From the NCBI GenBank assembly GCA_002778785.1, contig PEZS01000002.1, positions 103,126 to 167,125 on the forward strand: 64,000 nucleotides of DNA, read 5' to 3'. Position 1 is the first letter of the stretch. Each line of letters starts with the position of its first letter. Under the pieces are notes generated by a model. It was not told the DNA's origin, made no database searches, and worked only from the letters and a program-made list of their open reading frames with translations. The position numbers and the translations under genes are program-made. Shown here in pieces: positions 1-9,194 of the stretch. This DNA is from Bdellovibrionales bacterium CG10_big_fil_rev_8_21_14_0_10_45_34 (GTDB lineage Bacteria; Bdellovibrionota; Bdellovibrionia; Bdellovibrionales; 1-14-0-10-45-34).

Positions 1-71
1 ATACCTCCCACGAAAACCTGTCAGATCCTAGAAAAAAGCTCTCTTTTGGGGGGACCTCTGCGTAGATTTTT

Positions 72-938
72 TTATGAAGAAACTTTTTTTGCGGGGCGAT
101 AAAGAGAAAGCTCTCCATCAAGCTTTGCCCCAGCAAGTTCCCGGCCATCCAAGAAGAATGGGCCTTTATTGGCTTCGATCTCGGCCTGTAAATTCAGCAT
201 ACTCTTAACGGAGTCTCGTTTGACTGTGACTCCGCTGGCCACGTAACGGGATGAAAAGTCGCGCCGCCCTGGTTGACCATCCAAAAACGCATGCCACATT
301 ACGGTATCAACCTTTAATCTATAAGTGAGAGAGTCGGCCTTCGTGTGTATGGGTGTGTAAGCTGTGACGACCTCTAAGTCGCCATAATTGGCGTGAAATT
401 TTAGTGCCGGTCTATCCCACTGTGTGACTCCGTATAAATATTCTGCGTTCACATACCATAAACCAAAGGCTTTTGAGAGAAAGCCCAACCTGTGGACATG
501 ATAAGCCTTATCTACAAAGCTATTCATCGATATAAAGTTGTGAGCCATCCAGTGGCCAAGACGCATCGTTGGTATAATTGTAAAAAGCGATAGCGGGATC
601 CAATCCAGTTCGGCTGGAGGATTCAGTCGCTTTATTAGACCGGGTTCCATCGAGTCGCGCTCTACGCAAAATCCGCACACGACTCCAGGCATAAGTGCCG
701 CATCATAAAATACCCAGCCCGGCGTGGTGAGTCCGTCGCTTTTGAAAGCAAATTCATCGAGAACCAACAAAAATTTGCAGAATGGGGCATTCTTGAGTTC
801 TTGTGGATCCAAAATTAACGGCTGCGAAAAGAAGGGGAAAGAGTGTAAACTCCCCGGTCTTTCCACCCGATTGTCTTTACGAATAAGAATGTACGGTCTG
901 AGATTCGCCTCTTTTAGCCAGTCCACATTTGTGCTCAC
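72..938 (-). CDS. Hypothetical protein (288 aa)
   Basis: Function not recognised. The 288-residue product has no signal peptide or obvious membrane segment. Its composition, with many aromatic residues and scattered beta-rich stretches, suggests a globular cytoplasmic protein; a resemblance to acetoacetate decarboxylase-like folds is conceivable but I cannot show it. The start is a GTG that overlaps the TGA stop of fumC by four bases (GTGA), so it is very probably translated by coupling to fumC and belongs to the same minus-strand operon. It ends 71 bases from the window edge, so what lies downstream is unknown. Confidence 0.75.
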   Translation of the reverse strand: MSTNVDWLKEANLRPYILIRKDNRVERPGSLHSFPFFSQPLILDPQELKNAPFCKFLLVLDEFAFKSDGLTTPGWVFYDAALMPGVVCGFCVERDSMEPGLIKRLNPPAELDWIPLSLFTIIPTMRLGHWMAHNFISMNSFVDKAYHVHRLGFLSKAFGLWYVNAEYLYGVTQWDRPALKFHANYGDLEVVTAYTPIHTKADSLTYRLKVDTVMWHAFLDGQPGRRDFSSRYVASGVTVKRDSVKSMLNLQAEIEANKGPFFLDGRELAGAKLDGELSLYRPAKKVSS

Positions 939-2332
939 TTCAGTTTGGGCCCAATCATGTCTTCGGGTTTAACTAGGGAGTCAAATTTTTCTGCAGTTAA
1001 AAGTCCCATTTTTACCGCCTCTTCTTTGAGGGTTGTGCCGTTCACATAAGCCGCCTTAGCGATTTTTGCGGCATTGTCATAGCCGATATGAGGATTCAGA
1101 GCCGTTACCAACATTAATGAATTTTCAAGATGCCTTTTAATCGCAGAGTGGTTGGCTGCAATTCCCACCACGCAGTTAGACTGAAAACTTTCACAGGCAT
1201 CGGCAAGTAGACGGACTGAGTTGAGAACATTAAACACAATCACCGGCTTAAAGACATTAAGTTCAAAGTGTCCAGATGCTCCGGCGACTGTAACGGCTGT
1301 GTCGTTACCAATGACTTGAGCACAAACCATCGTCATGGCTTCACACTGAGTAGGATTCACTTTTCCTGGCATTATAGAACTTCCGGGCTCGTTCGCAGGG
1401 AGCACTATTTCGCAGAAACCTGATCGAGGACCACTCCCGAGAAGGCGAACGTCATTAGCAATTTTCATAAGAGATACAGCCGTCGTTTTCAAGGCTCCGC
1501 TTAGCTGGACAAGAGCATCATGTGCGGCAAGTGCTTCAAACTTATTGGGCGCAGAAACAAAAGGCAGTCCAGTTGTCTTTGCAACCGCCAGAGCCACTTT
1601 ATCTGCAAACTCTGGGTGGGTGTTAAGGCCAGTGCCAACAGCAGTGCCACCTTGAGCCAGTTCAAACACATCGGATAAGTTCTTTTCCACTCTCTCAATG
1701 TCTTTTTTGAGCTGATGGGCATATCCACCGAACTCTTGACCGAGAGTCAGCGGAGTCGCATCCATTAAATGGGTTCTTCCGATCTTAACGATGTCTTTAA
1801 ATTGCTGCGACTTAGCTTCAAGCCCAGCCTTCAACTTCGTCATTGCCGGAATTAAAGCATTCGTAACTTGAGTTGCCACTGCAATGTGCATAACCGTCGG
1901 AAAGCTATCATTTGAAGATTGACCTCGATTCACATCATCATTTGGATGAACCAGGTTTTTATCGCCCTTCTTACCCCCTAGAAACTCGGCGGCCCTGTTG
2001 GCGATCACTTCATTAGCATTCATATTTGACTGTGTACCACTTCCAGTTTGCCAAACAACCAACGGAAAATGCTCATCGAGCGTGCCAGCCATCACCTCTT
2101 CTGCCGCCGCTGTAATGGCCGTTGCTTTTTTGGATTCTAAAACTCCCAAGTCGGAGTTAACCTCTGCAGCACATTTTTTTAGAACACCGAAAGCGTATAT
2201 CACCTCACGCGGAAATCGATCTCCCCCAATTCTGAAATTCATAAGAGATCTTTCGGTCTGGGCTCCCCAGTACCTATCAGACTGCACTTTCATTTCACCC
2301 ATTGAGTCAGTTTCAATTCTGTATTCCATCAT
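935..2332 (-). CDS. fumC: Fumarate hydratase, class II
   Basis: Class II (iron-independent) fumarase converting fumarate to L-malate in the citric acid cycle. The 465-residue length is that of FumC. The superfamily signature [11 protein letters not shown] lies in the C-terminal half, and the segments [13 protein letters not shown] and [16 protein letters not shown] are the other conserved active-site blocks of the fumarase/aspartase family. It is the first gene of a two-gene minus-strand unit, and its stop overlaps the next start. Aspartase is the main alternative for this fold, but the sequence blocks fit FumC better. Aconitase is encoded further along the same window, also on the minus strand. 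Confidence 0.95.
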   Translation of the reverse strand: MMEYRIETDSMGEMKVQSDRYWGAQTERSLMNFRIGGDRFPREVIYAFGVLKKCAAEVNSDLGVLESKKATAITAAAEEVMAGTLDEHFPLVVWQTGSGTQSNMNANEVIANRAAEFLGGKKGDKNLVHPNDDVNRGQSSNDSFPTVMHIAVATQVTNALIPAMTKLKAGLEAKSQQFKDIVKIGRTHLMDATPLTLGQEFGGYAHQLKKDIERVEKNLSDVFELAQGGTAVGTGLNTHPEFADKVALAVAKTTGLPFVSAPNKFEALAAHDALVQLSGALKTTAVSLMKIANDVRLLGSGPRSGFCEIVLPANEPGSSIMPGKVNPTQCEAMTMVCAQVIGNDTAVTVAGASGHFELNVFKPVIVFNVLNSVRLLADACESFQSNCVVGIAANHSAIKRHLENSLMLVTALNPHIGYDNAAKIAKAAYVNGTTLKEEAVKMGLLTAEKFDSLVKPEDMIGPKLK

Positions 2333-2428
2333 CGCTCCTCGGCGGCAAATGCCCGTTGCTAATTAACACATTCTCAAGAAACTGCCACTTTTACAGCAAC
2401 TTGTTATCTGACCGATTTTCTATAAACG

Positions 2429-3205
2429 CTAAAGGGATTTCTCCTCACCTTTGACTCTATGTACCTGTGTCACACTAGCTTGATCTGTAGGGTAGATGAC
2501 CATCTCTTGTATGTTCACGTGTTTTGGGCGATCAAGGCACCAGAAGATGCTCTCGGCGACGTCTTTTGCAGTCAACGCCGTCATACCTCTATAAACTTCT
2601 CCCGCCAATTTTTCGGAGCCAAACCTCACTTGGCTAAACTCCGTCTCTACCATGCCCGGTTCTATATTGCAGACTCGCACCGGGTTCCCTAGCAAATCCA
2701 TTCTGATTCCTTCTGAGAAAGCTCTCACTGCAAACTTCGTGGCACAGTAGACAGCGCCGCCCGGATAAGTCCAGCGACCCGCGACTGAGCCCACGTTAAC
2801 AATATCTGCACTCGGTTGCTTTGTTAAAAAGGGTAAACACAATTGAGTGACCTTCATCAATCCCAAAAGATTCACATCGACCATCCTTTGCCAGTCACTC
2901 CAGTTGGCGCTGTCGACAGGGTCTCGGCCTAAAGCTAAGCCAGCGTTATTAACTAAAACTGACAACTTTGGTGCCCACTCAGCGTCTTGAAATACCCTGG
3001 AGAGCTCTTTGTGATCAGTGATGTCTACTGAGTGCCCCCAAAATCGGCACGAAACATTCTGCTCTTTGAGTTCTTGCTCGAGTTCTTTAAGGCGATCAGT
3101 GCGTCTTCCGATAGCAACGATATCCCATTTCTGACCAAGAAGTTTAGCTGTTTGCCAGCCAATACCTGATGTAGCGCCGGTGACGAGAGCGACGGGTCGA
3201 CTCAC
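2429..3205 (-). CDS. SDR family NAD(P)-dependent oxidoreductase
   Basis: Short-chain dehydrogenase/reductase of 258 residues, the usual size for classical SDRs. It shows the cofactor-binding glycine motif TGATSGIG at the N-terminus, the NNAG motif (VNNAGLALG), a serine in the VGSVAGR segment and the catalytic pair in YCATK. An early Arg-Arg (GRRTD) after the second beta strand favours NADP. The overall pattern is like YdfG/serine or 3-hydroxy acid dehydrogenases, but the substrate cannot be read from sequence. It lies upstream of fumC on the same strand with about 96 bp between them, so co-transcription is possible but not shown. Confidence 0.88.
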   Translation of the reverse strand: MSRPVALVTGATSGIGWQTAKLLGQKWDIVAIGRRTDRLKELEQELKEQNVSCRFWGHSVDITDHKELSRVFQDAEWAPKLSVLVNNAGLALGRDPVDSANWSDWQRMVDVNLLGLMKVTQLCLPFLTKQPSADIVNVGSVAGRWTYPGGAVYCATKFAVRAFSEGIRMDLLGNPVRVCNIEPGMVETEFSQVRFGSEKLAGEVYRGMTALTAKDVAESIFWCLDRPKHVNIQEMVIYPTDQASVTQVHRVKGEEKSL

Positions 3206-3341
3206 TTAACCTCCATTGACTCAATGCATTTTTCGCGCAAAAACCACTAGAACCCAATTTGAATGTTTGTGATACCAGGGAGTTTCAATCGGTTGACCTA
3301 TGTGGTCAAGCTCCACTTTTGTGGCGCAAATGGAGATAGAA

Positions 3342-3872
3342 ATGAGCAAAAAATTTTGGCTGATGAAATCAGAGCCCAACGTCTACTCTATTGACGATCT
3401 TAAATCTGAAAAAAGGACCCTCTGGGACGGCGTACGAAATTATCAGGCCAGAAACTATATGATGAACGAGATGAGTCAGGGTGATGTTGTCTTTTTTTAC
3501 CATTCGAACACTGACCCTTCTGGCCTCGCGGGAATTGCAAAAGTGTCCAGTTCAAAGGCCGTAGCCGACCCCACTCAGTTTGACAAACGCAGCGATTACT
3601 ATGACGAAGCCGCGACTAAAGAGAAGCCAAGGTGGTTTTGCGTCGAGATATCTTATCAGGCTAAGTTCGAAACATTCGTTCCGCTTGCACAACTAAAAGA
3701 AGACCCACGTTTCAAAGAGCTTCCGCTCACTCAAAGGGGCTCGCGCCTTTCTGTGCAACCTGTCCCAGACAAGCTTGCGGAACTATTGCTAGATATGGGT
3801 CATGGTGCCTCCTCAGCTACGAGTCTCAAACAGAAAAGAAAATCCAAATTGTCTGAAACACTGCGAGGATAG
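3342..3872 (+). CDS. EVE domain protein
   Basis: EVE-domain protein related to thymocyte nuclear protein 1 and bacterial YcaQ-neighbour EVE proteins, a PUA-like fold thought to bind modified bases in nucleic acid. The opening KKFWLMKSEPN, the block LWDGVRNYQARNYM and the GDVVFFYHSN strand are typical. An upstream ATG at 3300 is open, but I chose the ATG at 3342 because GGAG lies six bases before it and the conserved domain begins immediately after. It is the first gene of a plus-strand operon: the dusC-like gene starts two bases after its stop. Pairing with a tRNA-modifying enzyme fits a role in RNA-base metabolism, which is inference. Confidence 0.88.
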   Translation: MSKKFWLMKSEPNVYSIDDLKSEKRTLWDGVRNYQARNYMMNEMSQGDVVFFYHSNTDPSGLAGIAKVSSSKAVADPTQFDKRSDYYDEAATKEKPRWFCVEISYQAKFETFVPLAQLKEDPRFKELPLTQRGSRLSVQPVPDKLAELLLDMGHGASSATSLKQKRKSKLSETLRG

Positions 3873-3874
3873 TT

Positions 3875-4927
3875 TTGCTTCTAGTTGATTCATCGAAGCC
3901 TAGAATTTTTCTTGCACCCATGGAGGGCGTGGTCGACTACCCATTGCGGCGTATCTATTCGCAAGTCGGTGGCTACGACATTTTTGTAACCGAGTTTATT
4001 CGCGTGCTCCAGGAGCCGGTCACTGAGCGCGAAATCTTCAAATACGCACCCGAGATGAGAGAGGGTTACTCGACAGCTGAAGGCATTCCTGTTCTGGTAC
4101 AGTTCTTAGGTAGTCATCCAGAAGCTTTGGCAGAGTCGGCTTTGGTAGCGGCGGATTCTGGGTGTGTTGGCATTGATCTCAATTTTGGTTGTCCCGCCAA
4201 AACTGTTAATCGACACGACGGAGGAGCAACGCTTCTAAAAGATCCCATGAGGATTCGCACAGTTGTCGAGACAGTAAGAAAGGCCTTACCGCCGAAGTAC
4301 TCGGTGAGCGCCAAAGTGCGTTTAGGGTTTGACAGCAAAGACCATGCAATGGAGATCGCGAAGGCGGCGGAAGATGGCGGTGCATCGTGGCTGACCGTTC
4401 ATGCACGCACAAAAATTCAAATGTACCAACCACCGGTTGATTGGCCGCTCCTCGGAAGAATGGCTCAGTCGGTGAAAATCCCGGTCGTTGCAAATGGAGA
4501 TATTTGGACGGCTCAAGACGCCGAACTCTGTCGCCAGACAACGGGATGTCAGCACCTCATGGTTGGCAGAGGTGCGTTTGCCGATCCATGGTTAGCCGAG
4601 CGTATTCGAGGGATCAGGCGAAGCGACTTCAATTTCGATACGAAAGAGCTTTTAGCGCTTGTCGAAAGATTTGCTGCCGTATCACTAGAACATGGGCCCG
4701 AGCGGTACGTCGTCAAGCGAGTTAAGCAATGGATTAAACATCTTGGGAGAAACTTTACACATTTTGCTTTGAATTTTGACACAATTAAGACTCTCGATAC
4801 AGTCGAAGGAATTCTCGAGCGGATGGCGCAAGATAATGCCCTGTTGTATGAGGCCCGTCAGGATAGTACGCCAGCGCGGGTTAAAGTATATGGCGCCTTG
4901 AACGAGGGAGTCGTCTTTGTATCTTAA
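3875..4927 (+). CDS. dusC: tRNA-dihydrouridine synthase, DusC-like
   Basis: FMN-dependent tRNA-dihydrouridine synthase reducing uridines in the tRNA D-loop. The N-terminal LAPMEGVVDYPLR followed by ITEF-like VTEFIRVLQEP is the arrangement of the DusC (U16) branch. DLNFGCPAKTVN carries the catalytic cysteine, and VSAKVRLGF and TVHARTK supply FMN and phosphate contacts. The 350-residue length is slightly longer than E. coli DusC. The start is TTG at 3875, with GCGAGGA five to six bases upstream and only two bases after the EVE gene stop. The gene overlaps the next one by 11 bases, consistent with a three-gene operon. Subfamily assignment is by motif reading, not alignment. Confidence 0.88.
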   Translation: MLLVDSSKPRIFLAPMEGVVDYPLRRIYSQVGGYDIFVTEFIRVLQEPVTEREIFKYAPEMREGYSTAEGIPVLVQFLGSHPEALAESALVAADSGCVGIDLNFGCPAKTVNRHDGGATLLKDPMRIRTVVETVRKALPPKYSVSAKVRLGFDSKDHAMEIAKAAEDGGASWLTVHARTKIQMYQPPVDWPLLGRMAQSVKIPVVANGDIWTAQDAELCRQTTGCQHLMVGRGAFADPWLAERIRGIRRSDFNFDTKELLALVERFAAVSLEHGPERYVVKRVKQWIKHLGRNFTHFALNFDTIKTLDTVEGILERMAQDNALLYEARQDSTPARVKVYGALNEGVVFVS

Positions 4928-6170
4928 AACACCTTTCGAAGGATTTTTTGGCTACGGCCTCGTTTTTTGGATCAGCCTATTGATCATCTTGGTTTATTTT
5001 GAATCTGGCTTCCGCTTAAGACAGATGTTTCGAGGACTGGGTTGGATGACTGCATCTACTCTGCTAGTTCTGTGGATGGTCGGCTCCCAACTTTTTTATT
5101 ATCTTCCCACCGGCAAGTACCTTGTCTTCACGCAAACCATGCAAACCGTGCTGATCGCATCAGTGTTCTTGAGCATGTTCCTGGTAATTTATCGACTTTT
5201 GCTTCAGGTACCAGATCTCTATACTCGGCTACTTAAAGGCTATTGGCCGTCGACATCGCCCAAGGTTATTCCAAACACTGGAATATTCTTTCACCTCATT
5301 GACGACAGGGGCATCCACGGAAACTCGAACCTTGAGAAAAGAGCTATTAGGGGGTCTTGGCTCTCCATAGCATCCTGCGGAGTCGTGTTGGCTTTTGGTA
5401 ATCACACTGCGAACGAAACTTTAACCGTAAGAGCTGAAGAAATATCCATCGTGGCTCAAGGGAGTGACGATGTATTTCGCATAGTCGTCTTTTCGGACTC
5501 TCACGTTCACTCAAATACACCAGCAAAAAGGATCGACAATTGGATCAATACGATAAATAAGCAGTCTGCCGACGTCGTCTTGATAACCGGAGACTTCTTT
5601 GACGGCAACACTTCCTCACTCGAGAATCAGCTAGCAAAGTTCAAAAACCTTCGCGCCAAAAAGGGAATTTACTTTGTTCCAGGAAACCATGAGTACTATT
5701 TCAATGCCCCGCGCAGTCCACTCAATCTCGACAAGTTTGGGATTCAAGATATCACCGATCAAATTCAGGATATTTCTGTGGCTGGTGTTTCGATTTCGAT
5801 CATAGGATCGGACGATTTGCGAGCCGTTAAGTCCGAGAAGAAATGGCGCAAGCGAGCCATCGACCTCGCTAAGAGCTCAGCTTCTCAGGTAAAAATTCTA
5901 GCGGTTCACCAGCCCCAAATCGCGAATACCGACATTAAAAAGGAATATGATCTCATTCTTGCTGGACACACTCACTGTGGGCAGTACTGGCCGTTAACAA
6001 TTTTGGGAAAGTTTCTAAATCCCAGCGAAAACAAAGAAGGAAATCTTTTTATTTCTTGCGGGGCCGGTCAACTTATTCCGGATTTTCGTTTAGGCACCAC
6101 ACCGGAAATACTTGTGGTTGATGTGGCGTTTGTAAGTGCCGCCGACACGACAAACCTTACTAACAAATAA
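4917..6170 (+). CDS. Membrane metallophosphoesterase
   Basis: Calcineurin-like metallophosphoesterase with an N-terminal membrane region. Roughly residues 8-100 contain three hydrophobic segments, a further one lies near 145-160, and the catalytic domain follows. Metal-binding motifs are seen in order: DSHVH (D-x-H), GDFFDG, GNHEYY and AGHTHCGQ. This arrangement is that of the YkuE/YaeI family, which includes UDP-diacylglucosamine or phospholipid headgroup hydrolases; the actual substrate is not known. The start is a TTG inside the end of the dusC-like gene (11-base overlap), so expression is probably coupled to it. It is the last gene of the operon, and a repeat array follows about 70 bases downstream. 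Confidence 0.85.
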   Translation: MYLKTPFEGFFGYGLVFWISLLIILVYFESGFRLRQMFRGLGWMTASTLLVLWMVGSQLFYYLPTGKYLVFTQTMQTVLIASVFLSMFLVIYRLLLQVPDLYTRLLKGYWPSTSPKVIPNTGIFFHLIDDRGIHGNSNLEKRAIRGSWLSIASCGVVLAFGNHTANETLTVRAEEISIVAQGSDDVFRIVVFSDSHVHSNTPAKRIDNWINTINKQSADVVLITGDFFDGNTSSLENQLAKFKNLRAKKGIYFVPGNHEYYFNAPRSPLNLDKFGIQDITDQIQDISVAGVSISIIGSDDLRAVKSEKKWRKRAIDLAKSSASQVKILAVHQPQIANTDIKKEYDLILAGHTHCGQYWPLTILGKFLNPSENKEGNLFISCGAGQLIPDFRLGTTPEILVVDVAFVSAADTTNLTNK

Positions 6171-6241
6171 GTACTACGATCCCAAGTATTAGAAAAGTGA
6201 GGGTAAAGATGAAGATGAGTGGGTGGCCGAGTTAATTATTT

Positions 6242-6325
6242 GGTATAGACAAGTTGTCGGTTAAGACAAACAGTTAGCATAGACAAGTTGTTAGCATAGA
6301 CAGGTGACGGTATAGACAAGTTGAC
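6242..6325. repeat. Five-unit degenerate tandem repeat upstream of glutaredoxin
   Basis: Five head-to-tail units of 15-18 bp occupy 6242-6258, 6259-6276, 6277-6293, 6294-6308 and 6309-6325. The shared core is TATAGACAAGTTG; unit 2 is the most diverged. The first unit contains the dyad GACAA-G-TTGTC, so each good unit is a potential half or full operator. The array ends 36 bases before the glutaredoxin start codon and lies in the only gap between two plus-strand genes, so a regulatory role is more likely than a structural one, but no binding protein can be named. Confidence 0.8.
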
Positions 6326-6361
6326 ACACCAAAACTGATAGAAATGTCAAAGGAGCCACGA

Positions 6362-6616
6362 ATGAAAAATGTGACTATTTACACGAAAGATTTTTGCCCT
6401 TTTTGTGACCGAGCTAAGGTTTTGCTCAATCAAAAAGGCGTTGATTTTGAAGAGATCAACGTAGAGACAAAGGGACCAAACTTCTACAACGAATTAAAGG
6501 CCAAGACAGGCCTGAGAACCGTGCCTCAAATTTTTATTGGCGACTCCCTCGTTGGTGGATACACCGAACTTAGGGCCCTAGAGGATGCCGACAAACTTGA
6601 TGAAATGTTAAAATAA
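6362..6616 (+). CDS. grxC: Glutaredoxin (Grx3/GrxC type)
   Basis: Dithiol glutaredoxin of about 84 residues. The active site CPFC is in the segment DFCPFCDRAK, the cis-proline loop is TVPQIF, and the glutathione-binding GGYTEL follows. It reduces glutathione-mixed disulfides in the cytoplasm. The reading frame is open from an ATG at 6344, but I place the start at the ATG at 6362 because AAGGAG (6350-6355) sits six bases before it and because the protein then begins at the first beta strand (KNVTIYTK). It stands alone behind the tandem repeat array and converges with the next minus-strand gene. Confidence 0.93.
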   Translation: MKNVTIYTKDFCPFCDRAKVLLNQKGVDFEEINVETKGPNFYNELKAKTGLRTVPQIFIGDSLVGGYTELRALEDADKLDEMLK

Positions 6617-6693
6617 CATCATGTTTTTTGCTCGTTGAACGTATCCGCAGTAGTTGGAAGAAACGCAATAGCCCCTTGGAATTCGCGTGATAT

Positions 6694-7887
6694 TTAACTG
6701 ATGTTTCGGGTATGCCCCAGCATACGAGGGCTTGTTTGTGAAAAACGTGCTAGCACTTCTTTGCATTCGCAGTAAGACTTAGCACCATTTACCCATTTCA
6801 TCAGGGTGTGTCCGTAGTCTAACCAAGAGGCTCCGTATCTGATGAGAAATCGAAACTTCCTACCGCCCACCGAAAAATCCAAATGGCCCTCAAGTTCGTC
6901 GATGATATGAGCCCAAAATCTTAAAGCCTCTTGGGCTTCTTCTTCAGCTGTGAAGGGTGGGGTTATTGCATTCCTCTTTTCAATCGAGATATCACTCACT
7001 CCCTCGAGATCTTCGTTTGTCACAAGGCGGGTCTCCTTTGCGTGAGACCAATTGTAGTGTCTGGCCCATTGACCGAGTAGCCACGGTCTTGCAGTAAGCG
7101 CTCTTCCAATCATCACGCCTGCAATTGGTAAATCCATCTGATCAATTTCATTAATTTGAGAAAGATTTTGCAGATCCCCATTTCCTATAACAGGCACACT
7201 CAGATTTTTGGCAACTTCACCTACGAGCTTCCAGTCGGCGACACCTCGTCGCATCTGATGGCTAAGTCTTGGATGAAGCACAATCCAGTCAGCCCCAGCA
7301 TCAACCAAAGACTGAATGAACTTTACCAGGTAGTCGACGCGCGACTCTTGAATATCATCTGAGCCTGCCCGTAACTTCACTGAAACCGGTAGTTTAGTAG
7401 AGTTTCTTACAAAATCGACGACCTGTTTGGCGTAATCAGGATCACCCATAAGTGCCACACCGTAATTGTGCCTAAGAGCTTTATTGACGGGGCAACCCAT
7501 GTTGATATCGATGCCGCAGACGCCCCAGTCTTCTAACTTTTTGACACTCAGGCGTATCGGTTCTTCTTCGTTTGCCAACAATTGCGGAAACAAATCGGAA
7601 TCAGACTCTAAAAACAAAGTCTCGGAGTTTGATCCCAACTTTTCATGGGGAAGCTTTCGACTATTGAGCATCTCAGTCGGCCACGGCAAGCGCGCACCCG
7701 CCGGCAAGTACCTTCTCACTGCCGATCTAAAAGCGAAATGAGTCAACCCCACCATCGGAGCCGGCCATATCGGAAAAAATCTACTACCGAAGGTTTTTTG
7801 TAGAATCTCAAAACGACGAAATTTAGATGAGTTAAGCGCTTTTTTACTGGCGGCTTTTTCGAAAACCTTTTCTTCTCTTACTTCCAT
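6694..7887 (-). CDS. dus: tRNA-dihydrouridine synthase family protein
   Basis: A second Dus-family flavoenzyme, longer (397 residues) than the DusC-like protein in this window. The TIM-barrel start is WPAPMVGLTHFAFR. DINMGCPVNKAL carries the catalytic cysteine, with LPVSVKLRAG, VLHPRLSHQ and GNGDLQ following. The first 30 residues, rich in Lys and Glu, are an extension with no recognisable motif. Which tRNA position it modifies cannot be decided from motifs; the PAPMVGLT start differs from both DusA and DusC, and a DusB-like role is possible. It is a monocistronic minus-strand gene facing glutaredoxin. Confidence 0.85.
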   Translation of the reverse strand: MEVREEKVFEKAASKKALNSSKFRRFEILQKTFGSRFFPIWPAPMVGLTHFAFRSAVRRYLPAGARLPWPTEMLNSRKLPHEKLGSNSETLFLESDSDLFPQLLANEEEPIRLSVKKLEDWGVCGIDINMGCPVNKALRHNYGVALMGDPDYAKQVVDFVRNSTKLPVSVKLRAGSDDIQESRVDYLVKFIQSLVDAGADWIVLHPRLSHQMRRGVADWKLVGEVAKNLSVPVIGNGDLQNLSQINEIDQMDLPIAGVMIGRALTARPWLLGQWARHYNWSHAKETRLVTNEDLEGVSDISIEKRNAITPPFTAEEEAQEALRFWAHIIDELEGHLDFSVGGRKFRFLIRYGASWLDYGHTLMKWVNGAKSYCECKEVLARFSQTSPRMLGHTRNIS

Positions 7888-8052
7888 GAGTGCAAAATCC
7901 CGAAGTTAGGCCGAAGCTAAAATTGCCATCTTACTTCAAATAAATCAATTTACATAAAACCGCGTAGAACGATCTAAAATCATTGATTAAAAATTTGGAG
8001 ATTTTTTGGCTGGCATGTCGGCCACTAAAGCGCCGACAGACAACTGAAAAAA

Positions 8053-8523
8053 CTAACGACGGCCAGACTTTATTTTTGCTTGCATGCGTGCAATCAAACT
8101 TACGGCCATTCTCTCATGGACTTCACACATCTTTAGCTCGTCTCTGCGGTAAGCCTTTTGACTCGGAGTCAACGTATCGAGCTCAAGCTCCATTTCATAG
8201 TCAAGTTTGCTCGCTCGAATTCCTTCAAGCTCTTTGCTCTGTTGTTTGAACAGCTTATTCACGCCGCTTAAAGGAGCAACTTCTAGCCATTCCTTCTTTT
8301 GTTTATACCAACTAATCATTCTCAAAAAACGGGCTTTATTCTTTGCTAAAGTAAATATCGGATAATCGTCTTCTGAGAGATTTAAAATATTCTCGGTCTC
8401 CCATTTCTCTCCCCATTTTTGTCCCCATTTGTTGAGGAACTTTTCTCGGGGAGCCGGAGCACCTGGTGTAAAGTTTTCACTTTTGTTAAGAGCCACTTCT
8501 TGAGTCTCGAAAGATTCTGTCAC
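8053..8523 (-). CDS. Hypothetical protein (about 156 aa)
   Basis: Not recognised. The product is hydrophilic, rich in Lys, Glu and Trp, with a C-terminal half (roughly residues 70-155) that looks like a long charged helix or coiled coil; there is no signal peptide and no catalytic motif. The segment KWGQKWGEKWE is an internal repeat of the unit KWG/E. The frame opens at a GTG at 8532, but a GAGG stretch overlaps that codon and lies eight bases before a second in-frame GTG at 8523, which I take as the start. The adjoining genes point to no pathway. Confidence 0.6.
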   Translation of the reverse strand: MTESFETQEVALNKSENFTPGAPAPREKFLNKWGQKWGEKWETENILNLSEDDYPIFTLAKNKARFLRMISWYKQKKEWLEVAPLSGVNKLFKQQSKELEGIRASKLDYEMELELDTLTPSQKAYRRDELKMCEVHERMAVSLIARMQAKIKSGRR

Positions 8524-8654
8524 GCTAGACACCTCATTATATTGAAGGGTTGACGGCCACCCGGGATTTCCCTATCCGAGTGACGTTTTTAGTCTATCAC
8601 ACTTTCGTCGAGATTTAAACGCACAGATTTCGTATAGTTAGAGCGTGTAAAATT

Positions 8655-9029
8655 TCAGACCATTTTGAGTATTATTTTCCCTATCCACGATCCAGCCAAA
8701 ATAAGTGCGCCACCGACGAATAAGCACCCAAATACGTAGAATAGGGCCCCTCTCCAGATTCCGGCCTCAAAAAGACGAAGCACTTCGCTCATCAAACCAG
8801 AAAATGTGGTCAGGCTGCCGCAGAGCCCCGCAAGGAGTATCCATCGCAGTTCTAATCCATTCCAATGCTCAGGCAGAATTTTATAGAAAACTCCGAACAT
8901 CAAACACCCTAGCGAGTTGGCGATCCAGCTCTCGGCGTGCACACCTCGGATCATCACTGAAAATTCATTAAGTCCACTTCGAACTCCCGCACCGACCGCT
9001 GCCGCAAGTGCAAATGCCAACCAGCTCAT
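8655..9029 (-). CDS. crcB: Fluoride exporter CrcB/FluC
   Basis: Small membrane protein of 124 residues with four hydrophobic segments, matching the CrcB (FluC) dual-topology fluoride channel that lowers cytoplasmic fluoride. Family marks are the N-terminal GAGVRSGLNE, the ANSLGCLMFGVF helix (the position of the conserved Asn in the pore) and GSLTTFSGL in the third helix. Its length is typical of a single-gene homodimeric FluC. I looked upstream (above 9029) for a fluoride riboswitch and saw no convincing one. It is a single minus-strand gene separated from its neighbours by more than 120 bp on each side. Confidence 0.88.
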   Translation of the reverse strand: MSWLAFALAAAVGAGVRSGLNEFSVMIRGVHAESWIANSLGCLMFGVFYKILPEHWNGLELRWILLAGLCGSLTTFSGLMSEVLRLFEAGIWRGALFYVFGCLFVGGALILAGSWIGKIILKMV

Positions 9030-9152
9030 TGATAAGTCCCCATCCTTTTTACAAAGTGTCTTAGTTTAAGAGTAACTGGTTTGTAAGTTTGTTACCAAGG
9101 ATCAACGTAGAAGGAAGATACAGTAACATCAGAGCTCCTCCGAGGTTAAGGC

Positions 9153-9181
9153 TGCGCCATTCATTTCTCACGGATGGCGCA
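9153..9181 (-). terminator. Stem-loop downstream of fadE
   Basis: Perfect 8-bp inverted repeat (TGCGCCAT at 9153-9160, ATGGCGCA at 9174-9181) with a 13-base loop, 13 bases beyond the fadE stop in the direction of transcription. There is no T-tract after it on either strand, so it may stabilise the 3' end or need Rho rather than act as a classical intrinsic terminator. Confidence 0.45.
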
Positions 9182-9194
9182 GGGTCGCCCCACT

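Noticed and set aside
9030-9150. Possible fluoride riboswitch upstream of crcB
   Set aside because: The conserved core of the crcB RNA motif (GGNGAUGG start and CUGAUGACUCCUAC-like end on the minus strand) was not found.
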